Shown: piece by piece, positions 53,215 to 62,463 of the stretch
How positions within the stretch are numbered: the first letter of the stretch is position 1
Layout: the number at the start of each line of letters is the position of its first letter
Assembly (NCBI RefSeq): GCF_007049795.1
Contig: NZ_SCFY01000008.1
Coordinates: 155,022-219,021 of the forward strand
DNA: 64,000 bases
From: Ectopseudomonas mendocina
GTDB lineage: Bacteria; Pseudomonadota; Gammaproteobacteria; Pseudomonadales; Pseudomonadaceae
Direction: 5' to 3'
The notes under the pieces: model-generated
Seen by the model: the letters and a program-made list of their open reading frames with translations, nothing else
Database searches by the model: none
What the model was told of the DNA's origin: nothing
Program-made: the position numbers and the translations under genes

Positions 53215-53937
53215 ATGATGATTGTAGTACGCCCTGTGGCCCTGCTTTTGACCACACTGCTCGTATTGAGCGGTTGCAGCCTGCTGCAGCAGAAGCCGGT
53301 GCCTCTTTACCAACTCGATAGCGGTAGTGCCGTAACGCCGACCAAGGACAACGGTGTAACCGTACTGGTCGGTCCGATCAGCGTGGCAGATTACCTGCGC
53401 CAGCAGAATCTGCTGCAACGCCAGGCAGACGGCAGCCTGGTCGCGGCTCAGGATGCGCGCTGGGCCAGCGGCCTGGCCAACGACATCGACCAGCAGATGC
53501 TGCGCCAGTTGGCCTGGCGTCTGGACAGCCAGCGCCTGGTGCTGGCCCCGTCGGCCCCGGGCTTCAGCGCCGACGCGCAGGTCATGCTGACCATCACACG
53601 CCTGGACTCCGGGCCCACCCAGCCAGCAGTACTGGAAGCGCACTGGCGCTTGCTTGACCGTCGCGGACAATTGCGCGACAGCCGTCTGATTCGCCTGGAA
53701 GAGCCACACAACGGGCCACTGGCTGAACAAGTCAAGGCGCAGAGCGCCCTGCTGCAACGCCTGGCCGCTGAACTGGCGGTGGCCATCCAGCCCATCGCTG
53801 CGGCAGAGCCGACGCCTGAACCGCCGCGCAAGAAGACGCCGATTGCCAAAGCCAAACCGCAGGAACCTGCAGCTACCGGGCCGAAGATTCCGGTGGCAGA
53901 ACCTATCAAGATCGATACGGAAGTCTTCCGTTTCTAA
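53215..53937 (+). CDS. PqiC-like ABC-transport auxiliary lipoprotein (DUF330)
   Basis: A 240-residue lipoprotein. The signal is MMIVVRPVALLLTTLLVLSGC with lipobox LSGC; the second residue after Cys is Leu, so outer-membrane sorting is expected. The DUF330 core shows VLVGPISVADYLRQQNLL and LRQLAWRL. PqiC works with PqiAB in lipid movement between membranes, but no pqiA/pqiB or MCE gene is next to it. The C-terminal 50 residues are Pro/Lys-rich. The start is one of two adjacent ATGs. Confidence 0.78.
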   Translation: MMIVVRPVALLLTTLLVLSGCSLLQQKPVPLYQLDSGSAVTPTKDNGVTVLVGPISVADYLRQQNLLQRQADGSLVAAQDARWASGLANDIDQQMLRQLAWRLDSQRLVLAPSAPGFSADAQVMLTITRLDSGPTQPAVLEAHWRLLDRRGQLRDSRLIRLEEPHNGPLAEQVKAQSALLQRLAAELAVAIQPIAAAEPTPEPPRKKTPIAKAKPQEPAATGPKIPVAEPIKIDTEVFRF

Positions 53938-53992
53938 CCAGAAGCCCACAATTCAGACTGGTAAAAACCGAGTAGTCTGTATCCAAGCCAGA

Positions 53993-54026
53993 GACAATGC
54001 CTCCATCGGTCAATGGGGGCATTGTC
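53993..54026 (+). terminator. Hairpin after the lipoprotein gene
   Basis: GACAATGCCTCC and GGGGGCATTGTC form an 11-12 bp stem about 55 bp after the stop, with only GTTT after it. It may be a weak terminator or part of a decayed mobile element. Confidence 0.35.
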
Positions 54027-54030
54027 GTTT

Positions 54031-54183
54031 ATGGGATACATCAAGGCCGAAGGTCGTCAGCAAAGCAGCCTGGCTCCCCTCACACAGGAGGTGCTGGCGC
54101 CGGATAATCATCACATCGACGAGCATGGCATCTCACTCAGTACGAGGGATGTAATCGAGGGTGAAGTCAGGACCGGCAAGTGA
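54031..54183 (+). pseudogene. Possible IS1182-family transposase N-terminal remnant
   Basis: A 50-residue reading, beginning MGYIKAEGRQQSSLAPLTQE, resembles the N-terminus of IS1182-type transposases (MxYIxGxxRxQxxLxPxxLD). It ends at a stop with no continuation in any frame that I can recognise. It fills most of the 333-bp gap between the lipoprotein gene and hldE. The match is short, so this is tentative. Confidence 0.28.
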
Positions 54184-54270
54184 CCATGACCACCGCCAGA
54201 CGGCAATCAGGTCGAGCCATGACTGGAAACGAATAGACCGAGCACGACTCGCGCCTTGCTCAGTCCGCAC

Positions 54271-55692
54271 TCACTTGCTGCGAATCTTCTCGACGATTGC
54301 GGTGGTGGAGCTGTTCTCCACCAGACCAAGCACACGCACTTCGCCGCCATAGGCCTGGACGATGTCGGCCCCGACCACCTGGTCGACACCATAGTCACCG
54401 CCCTTGACCAGCACATCCGGCTGCACCTGCTTGAGCAGGCGCTCGGGCGTGTCTTCACTGAAGCTCACCACCCAGTCCACCGCCCCCAGGCCAGCGAGAA
54501 CCGCCATACGGCGGTCGACCGCGTTGATGGGGCGGCCGGGGCCTTTCAGGCGGCTGACCGAGGCGTCGTCGTTGATCGCCACGATCAGACGATCGCCCTG
54601 CGCGCGCGCCTGCTCCAGGTAGATCACGTGACCGGCGTGAAGGATATCGAAACAGCCATTGGTGAAGACGATCTTCTCGCCATGGGCGCGGGCGTCTTCG
54701 ATGGCGATCAGCAATTGATCCAGACTCAGTACGCCACGCTCGGAACCTTCTTCGCGCTGCACCGCACGACGCAGCTCGGGCGCGCTGATGGCTGCAGTGC
54801 CCAGCTTGCCGACCACGATGCCAGCGGCCAGGTTGGCCAGGGCCACTGCCAGCGGCAGCTCCTCGCCCGCCGCGATGGAGGCGGCCAAGGTGGAAATCAC
54901 CGTATCGCCTGCACCGGTGACGTCGAACACTTCACGGGCACGGGCCGGCAGATGCAGTGGCGCATGCTCCGGGCGCAGCAGGGTCATGCCGTGCTCGCCA
55001 CGGGTCACCAATAAAGCGCCCAACTCCAATTCGCACATCAGCTTGGCGCCTTTGCTGACCAACTCGGCCTCATCGGCACAACCGCCGACGATCAGCTCGA
55101 ACTCGTGCAGGTTAGGCGTGATCAGGCTGGCACCACGATAGATAGAAAAGTCCTTGCCCTTGGGATCGGCCAGCACCGCAATGCCCTTGTTCCGCGCCGC
55201 CTGAATCAGCACCTGATGGTTCTGCAGCGCACCTTTACCATAGTCCGATAGCACTAGCACCTTGACCCCATCGAGCAGTGCATCGACCTCACGCGCCAGA
55301 GCGGCAGTGTCGGTTCTGAACGGTTCCTCGAAGTCCATGCGCAGTAACTGCTGGTGGCGGCTCATCACCCGCAGCTTGACGATGGTGGGCTGGTCATCGA
55401 TACGCTGGAAATGGGTTTCCACCCCCACGCCCTGCAGGCTGTCGCTGAGGCTGTCGGCGGCTTCGTCCTCACCCGTGACGCCAACCAACAGCGCCCGCGC
55501 ACCGAGTGCCGCGATATTCAGTGCCACGTTGGCAGCACCACCTGGGCGGTCCTCGATCTGGTCGACACGCACCACGGGCACCGGGGCTTCGGGAGAAATC
55601 CGTGAGGTGCCACCATGCCAATAGCGATCGAGCATCACATCGCCCACCACCAGAACGGTGGCTTGGTCATAGCGGGGCATGGATAGTTTCAT
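54271..55692 (-). CDS. hldE: Bifunctional heptose-7-phosphate kinase/heptose-1-phosphate adenylyltransferase
   Basis: A 473-residue enzyme of ADP-heptose synthesis for the LPS inner core. The N-terminal ribokinase domain (about 1-320) has [14 protein letters not shown] and [16 protein letters not shown] with the catalytic Asp. The C-terminal nucleotidyltransferase (about 345-473) has [24 protein letters not shown] lies seven bases before the ATG. It is the first gene of the LPS cluster at this end. Confidence 0.97.
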   Translation of the reverse strand: MKLSMPRYDQATVLVVGDVMLDRYWHGGTSRISPEAPVPVVRVDQIEDRPGGAANVALNIAALGARALLVGVTGEDEAADSLSDSLQGVGVETHFQRIDDQPTIVKLRVMSRHQQLLRMDFEEPFRTDTAALAREVDALLDGVKVLVLSDYGKGALQNHQVLIQAARNKGIAVLADPKGKDFSIYRGASLITPNLHEFELIVGGCADEAELVSKGAKLMCELELGALLVTRGEHGMTLLRPEHAPLHLPARAREVFDVTGAGDTVISTLAASIAAGEELPLAVALANLAAGIVVGKLGTAAISAPELRRAVQREEGSERGVLSLDQLLIAIEDARAHGEKIVFTNGCFDILHAGHVIYLEQARAQGDRLIVAINDDASVSRLKGPGRPINAVDRRMAVLAGLGAVDWVVSFSEDTPERLLKQVQPDVLVKGGDYGVDQVVGADIVQAYGGEVRVLGLVENSSTTAIVEKIRSK

Positions 55693-55753
55693 GGCAGCTC
55701 CAGAAGGGGAGAAGAACGGGAAAAATCATAGCATGGCGAATACGGCGGGCCGC

Positions 55754-57136
55754 TCAGAGCGGGCGAACCCAGAACAGTTCATGTCGGCGCACGGCCTTAC
55801 GGAAGAACTCGTCCTCACCCGTGGCGGGCCAGCGGCGCCCGGCCAACGCCCACTGAATCAGGCGGCGCAGGCGTCTTTTCAGCGGCAGCGGGCCTTGCAG
55901 GTCATGCTGCAGGCCCAGCGCCATGGCCTTGTCCAGCTGCCGTTCAGCATCCAGCGTCGGGCTCCACAGGCGGTCGGCCGGCAGCGCGTTTATCGCCGGC
56001 GGCAAGGCGATGCCATTACCCGCCGGGCCCATGGGCCAACGGTCGTTGTCATGCAGGTGATTGGCGTAGAGCAACAGGGTTTTCGGCTTCCAGCCGCTGC
56101 GCTCGCAGGCTTCGAGCACGGCACGGGTGCTGGCGACATGATCGTGATGCGGGTCCAATTCCGGGTGCGGCGTCAGCAACACTTCGGGTCGATAATGCTC
56201 GATCACCGCAACCAGGTCGGCAATCAGATTGCTCCAGGTCGGTTGGCCGTCGCCATCGGCCGGCAGGGGCAGCGAATTGTGACGGCGCACAGGACGCACA
56301 TCGCTTTCCCCCGATTCGCGTGAGCCAAAGGGCACTTGCGGTTGCTCGGCCATGGCGGGCAATTGCAGGCAGTAGTAGCCGAGCTGCACGCAGCGCTGCT
56401 GCGGTACGCCACCCCAAAGCGGCGCGGCCAGGCTGTCCCAGGAGCGCAGCCGGCCTTTCAGACGGGCGGCAGCGGCCTTGTCCAGGCCGAGGCGCTGATA
56501 GTTTTCGGCCTCGATCTCACCTTGGGTCAGGGTGACGATGGCGGTCTCGGACGAGCGACTGTACTGACCAAAGGCCGCCAGCTCGGCATCGTCGGCATGC
56601 GGCGCGATGATCAGCATGCGTTGCGCGGCAAAGTCGGGGTTGCGCATGGCATGCAGGCGCAACTCGCCCGCGATACGGCAGAAGCGAGGGACGATGCTCA
56701 GCCCTCGCACCGACTGCCCAGAGACATTGAGGTAGCGGCGCCCAGCCACGCCACGCTCGAAATCCTGGCGGTCATCGCCCAGACGCACATACGGATCGAC
56801 CCAACGTCCCAGCCAGGTCGCGGCTAGGCTCAGCTCGAGAATCAGTGTGTCGTAACCGACGAGGTCCGCCTCGACCTGCAGTGCACCCTGCTCGATACGT
56901 GCAGGTACGCTGAGGCAATCATCGGGGAAGTCGTAGCGGTAGTCTTCACGCGGCGAATAAAACAGGTGATCGGCGAACCAAGCCTCGTGCGCGACCCAGC
57001 CAAGTACCAGCAACAGAGGCGGCAGCCACCAGGCGACGAAAACACCGAGCGCCAACAACGCCAGCAGCGCCAACAATAGGGCGATACGCTTGTTGCGCCG
57101 ATGCTGCTTGAGCAGCTGTTGCTTGCGTCCGTTCAT
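55754..57136 (-). CDS. dnpA: PIG-L family de-N-acetylase (DnpA-like)
   Basis: A 460-residue membrane-anchored protein with one N-terminal helix (about 15-45, IALLLALLALLALGVFVAWW) and a cytoplasmic or periplasmic PIG-L domain. The zinc site is IIAPHADDAELAAFG (about 170) with TPHPELDPHHDH further on. In P. aeruginosa the orthologue PA5002 affects fluoroquinolone tolerance and LPS. The exact substrate is not known. The start is set at MNGRKQQL; a longer N-terminal extension has no site and overlaps mig-14. Confidence 0.83.
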   Translation of the reverse strand: MNGRKQQLLKQHRRNKRIALLLALLALLALGVFVAWWLPPLLLVLGWVAHEAWFADHLFYSPREDYRYDFPDDCLSVPARIEQGALQVEADLVGYDTLILELSLAATWLGRWVDPYVRLGDDRQDFERGVAGRRYLNVSGQSVRGLSIVPRFCRIAGELRLHAMRNPDFAAQRMLIIAPHADDAELAAFGQYSRSSETAIVTLTQGEIEAENYQRLGLDKAAAARLKGRLRSWDSLAAPLWGGVPQQRCVQLGYYCLQLPAMAEQPQVPFGSRESGESDVRPVRRHNSLPLPADGDGQPTWSNLIADLVAVIEHYRPEVLLTPHPELDPHHDHVASTRAVLEACERSGWKPKTLLLYANHLHDNDRWPMGPAGNGIALPPAINALPADRLWSPTLDAERQLDKAMALGLQHDLQGPLPLKRRLRRLIQWALAGRRWPATGEDEFFRKAVRRHELFWVRPL

Positions 57137-57140
57137 GCGC

Positions 57141-58037
57141 TCACACCTGATAGACCGGGACCCGGTTGCACCAGCGATCCTTATATTCGCGGTCGGCGCG
57201 ACCGAACGAATAACGCAGTGGTTTGCCCAGCGACCGAGCCTGCTCCCACTCGCTTTGCGTGTTGACGAAGCTGAGCACGCTGCCGGGGCTGAACTCGCGT
57301 TGTTGCGGGTCGACGCCACCGTTGATGTACTCCAGGCTCACCCACTGGGGGGCCTCGACGCGATACAGCACCTGGATCGCCACCGGCTCGTCATTGAGGT
57401 AGATCAGCGAGCCGGTCATGAACTCGCGCAACAGGCCGAAAACCTTCGCCAGATGATCCTTGCCGGTGGCCTCGAAGCCCCAACGGCGCTGGAACAGGTC
57501 TGCGTAGATGCGCGCCTGTTCCTCCGGTGTCAGCTCCAGCATCGGCCGGATGACTCCGCCCGCCTCTTCCAGCAGGCGCTGTTCGCGGCGCTGGTTGTAG
57601 CGAAATTTCTTGCTGTATTGCTCGGGCTCGCGAGCCAATGCCAGCCCCTCGGGCTGCTCGCTGACACCGATCAGCTGAGCGACATTGAGCTCGGAAAGGT
57701 AGCGTGCGCGATGGCGCAGCTGTATGTGCACATCGGCAGAAAGCGGCAGGATGATTTCGGCATTGCCCAGGTCGAACAGACTGCGCTTGCCTTGCTGCTT
57801 CAGCACATCCTTGGACAGAGCCAGATGCCGCCCCCAGGTTGGGATGGCGGCCTGGACTTGACCGTCGACTTGCCAGCCCAGGTAGCGCACGGGAAGGCCG
57901 GCCAGATCGGCCAGCCGCGCTACCACCTCGGGATGAGTCGCGACACTACCGCCGAAACGGGTCCAGGCCTCGGCATAGTCAGCGGCGGTAATCGGCGTCC
58001 AGCCGCGTTCACGCCAGAATCGTAGACGGCTCAGCAT
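57141..58037 (-). CDS. mig-14: Mig-14 family protein
   Basis: A 298-residue protein of the Mig-14/GNAT-like fold. MLSRLRFWRERGWTPI, LKQQGKRSLFDLGNAEIILP and LRYSFGRADREYKDRW are typical. Mig-14 proteins in Salmonella and P. aeruginosa give resistance to antimicrobial peptides. It is 4 bp before dnpA and its ATG shares its A with the msbA stop (TGATG), so it is part of the same unit. Confidence 0.86.
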   Translation of the reverse strand: MLSRLRFWRERGWTPITAADYAEAWTRFGGSVATHPEVVARLADLAGLPVRYLGWQVDGQVQAAIPTWGRHLALSKDVLKQQGKRSLFDLGNAEIILPLSADVHIQLRHRARYLSELNVAQLIGVSEQPEGLALAREPEQYSKKFRYNQRREQRLLEEAGGVIRPMLELTPEEQARIYADLFQRRWGFEATGKDHLAKVFGLLREFMTGSLIYLNDEPVAIQVLYRVEAPQWVSLEYINGGVDPQQREFSPGSVLSFVNTQSEWEQARSLGKPLRYSFGRADREYKDRWCNRVPVYQV

Positions 58038-59866
58038 CACACGCTCTGCTCAGCCACGACCGACTCGCCACCGTCCTCGAACTGCTTGGCATGCAAGCGC
58101 GCGTAGTAACCGTTTTGCGCCAGCAACTCGGCATGACTGCCGCGCTCGACGATCTGCCCCTGATCCATCACCAGAATCAGGTCGGCCTTCTCGATGGTGG
58201 TCAGGCGATGAGCGATCACCAGAGTGGTACGGCCTTGCATGACCTGGTCCAGCGCAGCCTGGATATGTCGCTCGGACTCGGTGTCCAGCGCCGAGGTGGC
58301 CTCGTCGAGGATCAGCAACGGCGCATCCTTGAGCAGCGCGCGGGCGATGGCCAGGCGCTGACGCTGGCCGCCAGACAGCAAGACACCGTTCTCGCCGACC
58401 AGGGTGTCGTAGCCCAACGGCATCTTCTCGATGAACTCGGCGGCATAGGCGTCTCCGGCTGCCTGCTGCACCGCTTCGAGCGGCGCGCCAGCCAGATCGC
58501 CGTAGGCGATGTTGTTGCGAACTGTGTCGTTGAACAGGGTGACGTGCTGGGTCACCAACGCGATGTGTCGGCGCAGGTTACGCAGGGCGTACTCCTCAAC
58601 ATCCAGGCCATCAAGCAGGATCTGCCCCTGCTCGTGGTGATAGAAGCGCGGAATCAGATTGGCCAGGGTCGACTTGCCGCTACCAGAGCGACCGACCAGC
58701 GCCACCATCTGCCCAGGCTCAGCGACGAACGAAATGTTGCTCAGAACAGGTTTTTCCGAGCCGGGGTAGCTGAAACTCAGCTCCCTCACCTCAAGCCGGC
58801 CGCTTATGCGCTCGCGCTCTTGAGTGCCGTGATCGACCTCAGGCTCTTCGTCAAGTTGCTCGAAGATGCTTTCGGCACCGGCGACGCCTTTCTGAATCGT
58901 CGAGCTGACCTCGGACAGCTGACGGATCGGCTTGGGCAGCAAACCAGCCAACGTGATGTAGGCCACCAGGTCACCTGCCGACGAATCCCCACGCAGCCAC
59001 AGCACTAGGAACATCAGCACCGCCATGGCGCTGTAGATCACCAATTGCAACGATGGCGTATAGACCGCACCGGTGCGCACCATCTTCAGTTGCTTGCTCT
59101 TGTTCTCCTCGCTGGCATCGAGGAACCGCTGCTTCTCGTAATCCTCACCACCAAAGCTGCGCACAACACGATAGCCCTGGATACTCTCGGAGGTAACGTG
59201 GGTGACATCGCCCATGCTGGTCTGAATTTTTTTGCTCTGCTTGCGAAATTTCTTGCTGGTGCTGGTCACCATCAGTCCGATGATCGGCAGGATCGCTACC
59301 ATGACCAAGGTCAACCTCCAGTTCATCCACAGAAGGGTCGCGAACAGGAAGATGACCGTCATGCCCTCACGCACAACGACCTTGATCGCATCGGTCGCAG
59401 CGCCGGTGACCATCGTAACGTTGTAGGTAATGCGTGAGATCAGATGGCCGGAATTATGGTTGTCGAAGTAGCGATTGGGCAACGTCAACAGGTTGTTGAA
59501 CAGGGCGATACGCAGGTCCTGCACCAGCCCCATGGAAACCTTGGCCAGATAATAGTTACCCAGAAAAGACCCGATTCCTTGCCACAACGCGATCAGGACG
59601 ATCAGCAGCGGCACGGCTTGCAACAGCTTGAGGTGCGCCAGCCACGGTGCATGCTCCAGCAACCAGGGCACACCCGCAAACAGGCTGGCATCGGGATTGG
59701 ATAGTCCGTCGACGAAATACTTAAGAATGTAGCCCAGCATCGGCTGGGTCGAAGCGAAGATCAGGAAGCCGATGAGACTGATGGTGAAAAGTCCCCAATA
59801 GGGAACCACATAGCGCAACAATCGCAGATACACCTTCATGCTGGATTGCTGGGTAGAATTGGCCAT
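58037..59866 (-). CDS. msbA: Lipid A export ATP-binding/permease protein MsbA
   Basis: A 609-residue ABC half-transporter that flips lipid A-core. Six membrane helices lie in the first 330 residues. The C-terminal ABC domain has LVGRSGSGKSTLANLIPRF (Walker A), LSGGQRQRLAIARALL (signature), ILDEATSALD (Walker B) and the H-loop IAHRLTTIEKAD. The start is taken at MANSTQQSSM with a GGGG site about ten bases before it. Confidence 0.97.
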   Translation of the reverse strand: MANSTQQSSMKVYLRLLRYVVPYWGLFTISLIGFLIFASTQPMLGYILKYFVDGLSNPDASLFAGVPWLLEHAPWLAHLKLLQAVPLLIVLIALWQGIGSFLGNYYLAKVSMGLVQDLRIALFNNLLTLPNRYFDNHNSGHLISRITYNVTMVTGAATDAIKVVVREGMTVIFLFATLLWMNWRLTLVMVAILPIIGLMVTSTSKKFRKQSKKIQTSMGDVTHVTSESIQGYRVVRSFGGEDYEKQRFLDASEENKSKQLKMVRTGAVYTPSLQLVIYSAMAVLMFLVLWLRGDSSAGDLVAYITLAGLLPKPIRQLSEVSSTIQKGVAGAESIFEQLDEEPEVDHGTQERERISGRLEVRELSFSYPGSEKPVLSNISFVAEPGQMVALVGRSGSGKSTLANLIPRFYHHEQGQILLDGLDVEEYALRNLRRHIALVTQHVTLFNDTVRNNIAYGDLAGAPLEAVQQAAGDAYAAEFIEKMPLGYDTLVGENGVLLSGGQRQRLAIARALLKDAPLLILDEATSALDTESERHIQAALDQVMQGRTTLVIAHRLTTIEKADLILVMDQGQIVERGSHAELLAQNGYYARLHAKQFEDGGESVVAEQSV

Positions 59867-59901
59867 TCGGCATGCCCCATACGACTGGCTAGAGGAACAA
59901 G

Positions 59902-60504
59902 ATGCGGATTGTAGCAGCGCAGGAACTGGAAAACTGGCTGGCCAGTGGCAAGGTGCTGGAAAAGGACGCCCGAGGCCCCAAGGTGGTGGCATTGGCAGAC
60001 GGGCTGTTCCTCAAGGTGTTCTACACTCGCCGTCACCCTGTGCTGGCACGCTTGCAGCCCGCCGCCAAACGCTTCGCGCAGAACGCAGAGCGCTTGCGTC
60101 AGCTCAGTATCCAGTCCCCGGAAGTACAGGAAACGTTCTGGCTTGATCCCAGAGCAGGCCTAAGTGCCTGTCTTTACCACCCCCTGCCAGGGCACTCTAT
60201 CGTGCAGTTGTACAATCAGGCACCACAGCAGGCCAGCGCGCTACTGCCTACGCTCGCACGTTTTATATGGCAGTTGCATCAGCGCGGCATTTATTTCCGC
60301 TCCCTGCACCTTGGTAACATCCTGCAGCTACCGGACAACCAGTACGGCCTGATCGACGTCCTCGATCTGCAGTTCAAGCGAGGAGCACTGAACCGCTGGC
60401 AGGTTCAGCGCAACTTCCAGCACCTGCACCACTACCTGAAACGGCATAAATTGCAGGAATTTCCGTTGGACGAACTGATCGAGCATTACCGCGGCAGTGC
60501 CTGA
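59902..60504 (+). CDS. Kinase-fold protein of the LPS core cluster (PA4998-like)
   Basis: A 200-residue protein, likely a small kinase-like fold. RGIYFRSLHLGNIL aligns with the HRDLHxGN catalytic loop but has FRS where HRD is expected, and LIDVLDLQF matches the DFG-type metal site. The catalytic Asp may be replaced by Ser, so it could be a pseudokinase or use another mechanism. It has GAGGAA upstream and is divergent from msbA by 35 bp. Its last 19 bp overlap waaL on the other strand. Confidence 0.65.
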   Translation: MRIVAAQELENWLASGKVLEKDARGPKVVALADGLFLKVFYTRRHPVLARLQPAAKRFAQNAERLRQLSIQSPEVQETFWLDPRAGLSACLYHPLPGHSIVQLYNQAPQQASALLPTLARFIWQLHQRGIYFRSLHLGNILQLPDNQYGLIDVLDLQFKRGALNRWQVQRNFQHLHHYLKRHKLQEFPLDELIEHYRGSA

Positions 60505-61655
60505 AGCGAGCCACGCCGCGCCTCGAAATACGCCACTACGGCGCCTCGCTGCCCATCCAGGACAGCCATGAAAGTTGGCAACCAAAAATAAATCCACAGG
60601 GGTTGCGGCGTGGTCAGCACACCTGCAGTGGTAGTCAGCAGGCTTCCCCAGCCAAGCAGCGCCAGCAGCATCCAGCGCGACCCCGCGCTAGCCCTGAAAC
60701 ACAGTACGGCGAACAGCAAAAATACTGCTGCACCTACCAGACCGTTGCGATAGAGCATAGACATATAGCCGCTGTGAGCGTGATGGAAAGAGCCGAGGAA
60801 CAGGTAGTCATCCGCACCACAGCCCAACCACAATCCGCACTCATTGACCAACCTTAACCAGGCATCCTGCCAAATCATGGGGCGGTAGCTAAGGCCTCTA
60901 CGTAGTAACAGCTCGTCACCACCCAGGCCGAACAGCAGCACAACAAATGCGACACCCAGTAGCAGCCCAAGCAGGATGAGGCGTTTGTATAGCAGGTAGC
61001 CGGCAAAGAAGAGCGCGAACCCCAAGAGGGTCGAACGCGCCTGGAAAATGCTAGTGCACCACAGCACTGCCGCACACAACAGAAACAACCCGGCAAGAAA
61101 AGCCAGTCGTGAACGCCGCTCGAGCCAATCCGACGCATAGAACAGCCAGAGGAAAACCAGCCCGGAGGTGGTGAGAATGGAGAAATACACCGGATTAATT
61201 GTGGCGCCCAGGAAGCGCCCATAGCGGATCCAGCGACCACTTTGTGTCCATATCCAAAGCCAATCTGCCGAGGCAAATAACAAGATGCCCACAGAGACCA
61301 GGGCAAACACAGTAAGGACCGCACTTACGCCCCAGCGCCCCCCCTCCAGCAGCAAGCAACCGATGAAGAACAGGAGTAGATAAAGGCCTGTCTTGAGATC
61401 CGACCAGTCACCGGCATCCAGCGCCACCATGAGCGTCAAAAGAGCAATCAGCCAGGCAAAAGGCCGCAAGGCTCGCAGCGCCGATGGCCGCCAAAGCAGC
61501 CAGACCAATGTTGGCAAGGCCAAGCCAGCATAGAAGATGTTGTTGGTAGCCTTGGACGACAACGGCATATAGAACGCCAGGCAGAACGCACAGAATAGGC
61601 CAGCGAACAGCCATGGGCCGCCCTGCAGGCACGCCTTGCGAAGTAAAGCCATCAT
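60486..61655 (-). CDS. waaL: O-antigen ligase
   Basis: A 389-residue inner-membrane protein with about 10-12 helices and a large periplasmic loop (about 245-285). LGCGADDYLFLGSFHHAHSG carries a His in the loop, as in known ligases of the Wzy_C/WaaL family. It joins the O-polysaccharide to the lipid A-core. Three starts lie within three codons (TTG ATG ATG); the first ATG follows GAGG. The overlap with the kinase-like gene is convergent. Confidence 0.88.
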   Translation of the reverse strand: MMALLRKACLQGGPWLFAGLFCAFCLAFYMPLSSKATNNIFYAGLALPTLVWLLWRPSALRALRPFAWLIALLTLMVALDAGDWSDLKTGLYLLLFFIGCLLLEGGRWGVSAVLTVFALVSVGILLFASADWLWIWTQSGRWIRYGRFLGATINPVYFSILTTSGLVFLWLFYASDWLERRSRLAFLAGLFLLCAAVLWCTSIFQARSTLLGFALFFAGYLLYKRLILLGLLLGVAFVVLLFGLGGDELLLRRGLSYRPMIWQDAWLRLVNECGLWLGCGADDYLFLGSFHHAHSGYMSMLYRNGLVGAAVFLLFAVLCFRASAGSRWMLLALLGWGSLLTTTAGVLTTPQPLWIYFWLPTFMAVLDGQRGAVVAYFEARRGSLQALPR

Positions 61656-61661
61656 CAAACC

Positions 61662-62462
61662 TCAGAGAAGGGGGAAGGCTCGCAGAAGACCGGCCTGCAA
61701 ATCCGCCAAACCGGGTCGTACGTATTTGCCTACCAGTTCGGCGGGATCGGCCATAGCCAGCGAGCCCAAGGCCTGTGCCTGCAGCGGCTCAGGCTCCGCC
61801 AAGGAAAAGGCCGAATAGTAATCCACGAACTTGAAATCCGAAATCAGCCCCGCCGATAACCGAACCCGTCGATTGGGCACGGAGAAGGCGTCTGCTACGA
61901 TCAAGCCATGCATGCTCGATGACAGAATGAAGTCGCATGACTGAATAGCACGCAATACCTCTTCCACCGGCCAGAACACATCGATCAGATGAACTCCTGG
62001 CAGTTTCGCGGCCATCTGCACGTATGGGTTGTCGCGATCCACGTAATGCGGAATCAAACCCACTCGGTAGCGTTTATCGGGCTTGGCGCGCCCCGACCAC
62101 CAGTGCTCGGCCAACAACCCTGGATCCCCCAAGGCGGGCGACCCACGCAGTCCGACCACCTGCTCGCAACTCTTCAACCCACGTAAGGCGTGATAGTGAT
62201 GTCGCGACGAAAAGCTCTTCCCTGGCGCATCTGTACCTGGCCCCCATATATGCAGGCGACGCGGCAAGAAAAAACCCCGCGCTTTGCGCTCACGCGGCAG
62301 AATAGAGCCGATGGCCATCATGTCAGCCTTGTGAATTGGTGCATAAACCACCGGCTTGGCGGCGACCATCTCGACCAGCAGCGGCGACAGGTAATCGCCA
62401 AAATTTTGCTGCGTCGGATCGCTACGCCCTTTACCACGGCACCAGTAGAGCTTGATCATCAT
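61662..62462 (-). CDS. Polysaccharide pyruvyl transferase family protein
   Basis: A 266-residue protein of PF04230. It shows NFGDYLSPLLVEM at the start, IWGPGTDAPGKSF and VVGLRGSPALGDPGLL in the middle, and LSSSMHGLIVADAFSVPN near the end. Members add ketal-linked pyruvate to sugars of surface polysaccharides, or act as glycosyltransferases. The acceptor may be a core or O-antigen sugar. It is in one unit with waaL and the upstream glycosyltransferase (1-bp gap). Confidence 0.85.
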   Translation of the reverse strand: MMIKLYWCRGKGRSDPTQQNFGDYLSPLLVEMVAAKPVVYAPIHKADMMAIGSILPRERKARGFFLPRRLHIWGPGTDAPGKSFSSRHHYHALRGLKSCEQVVGLRGSPALGDPGLLAEHWWSGRAKPDKRYRVGLIPHYVDRDNPYVQMAAKLPGVHLIDVFWPVEEVLRAIQSCDFILSSSMHGLIVADAFSVPNRRVRLSAGLISDFKFVDYYSAFSLAEPEPLQAQALGSLAMADPAELVGKYVRPGLADLQAGLLRAFPLL

Positions 62463-62463
62463 G

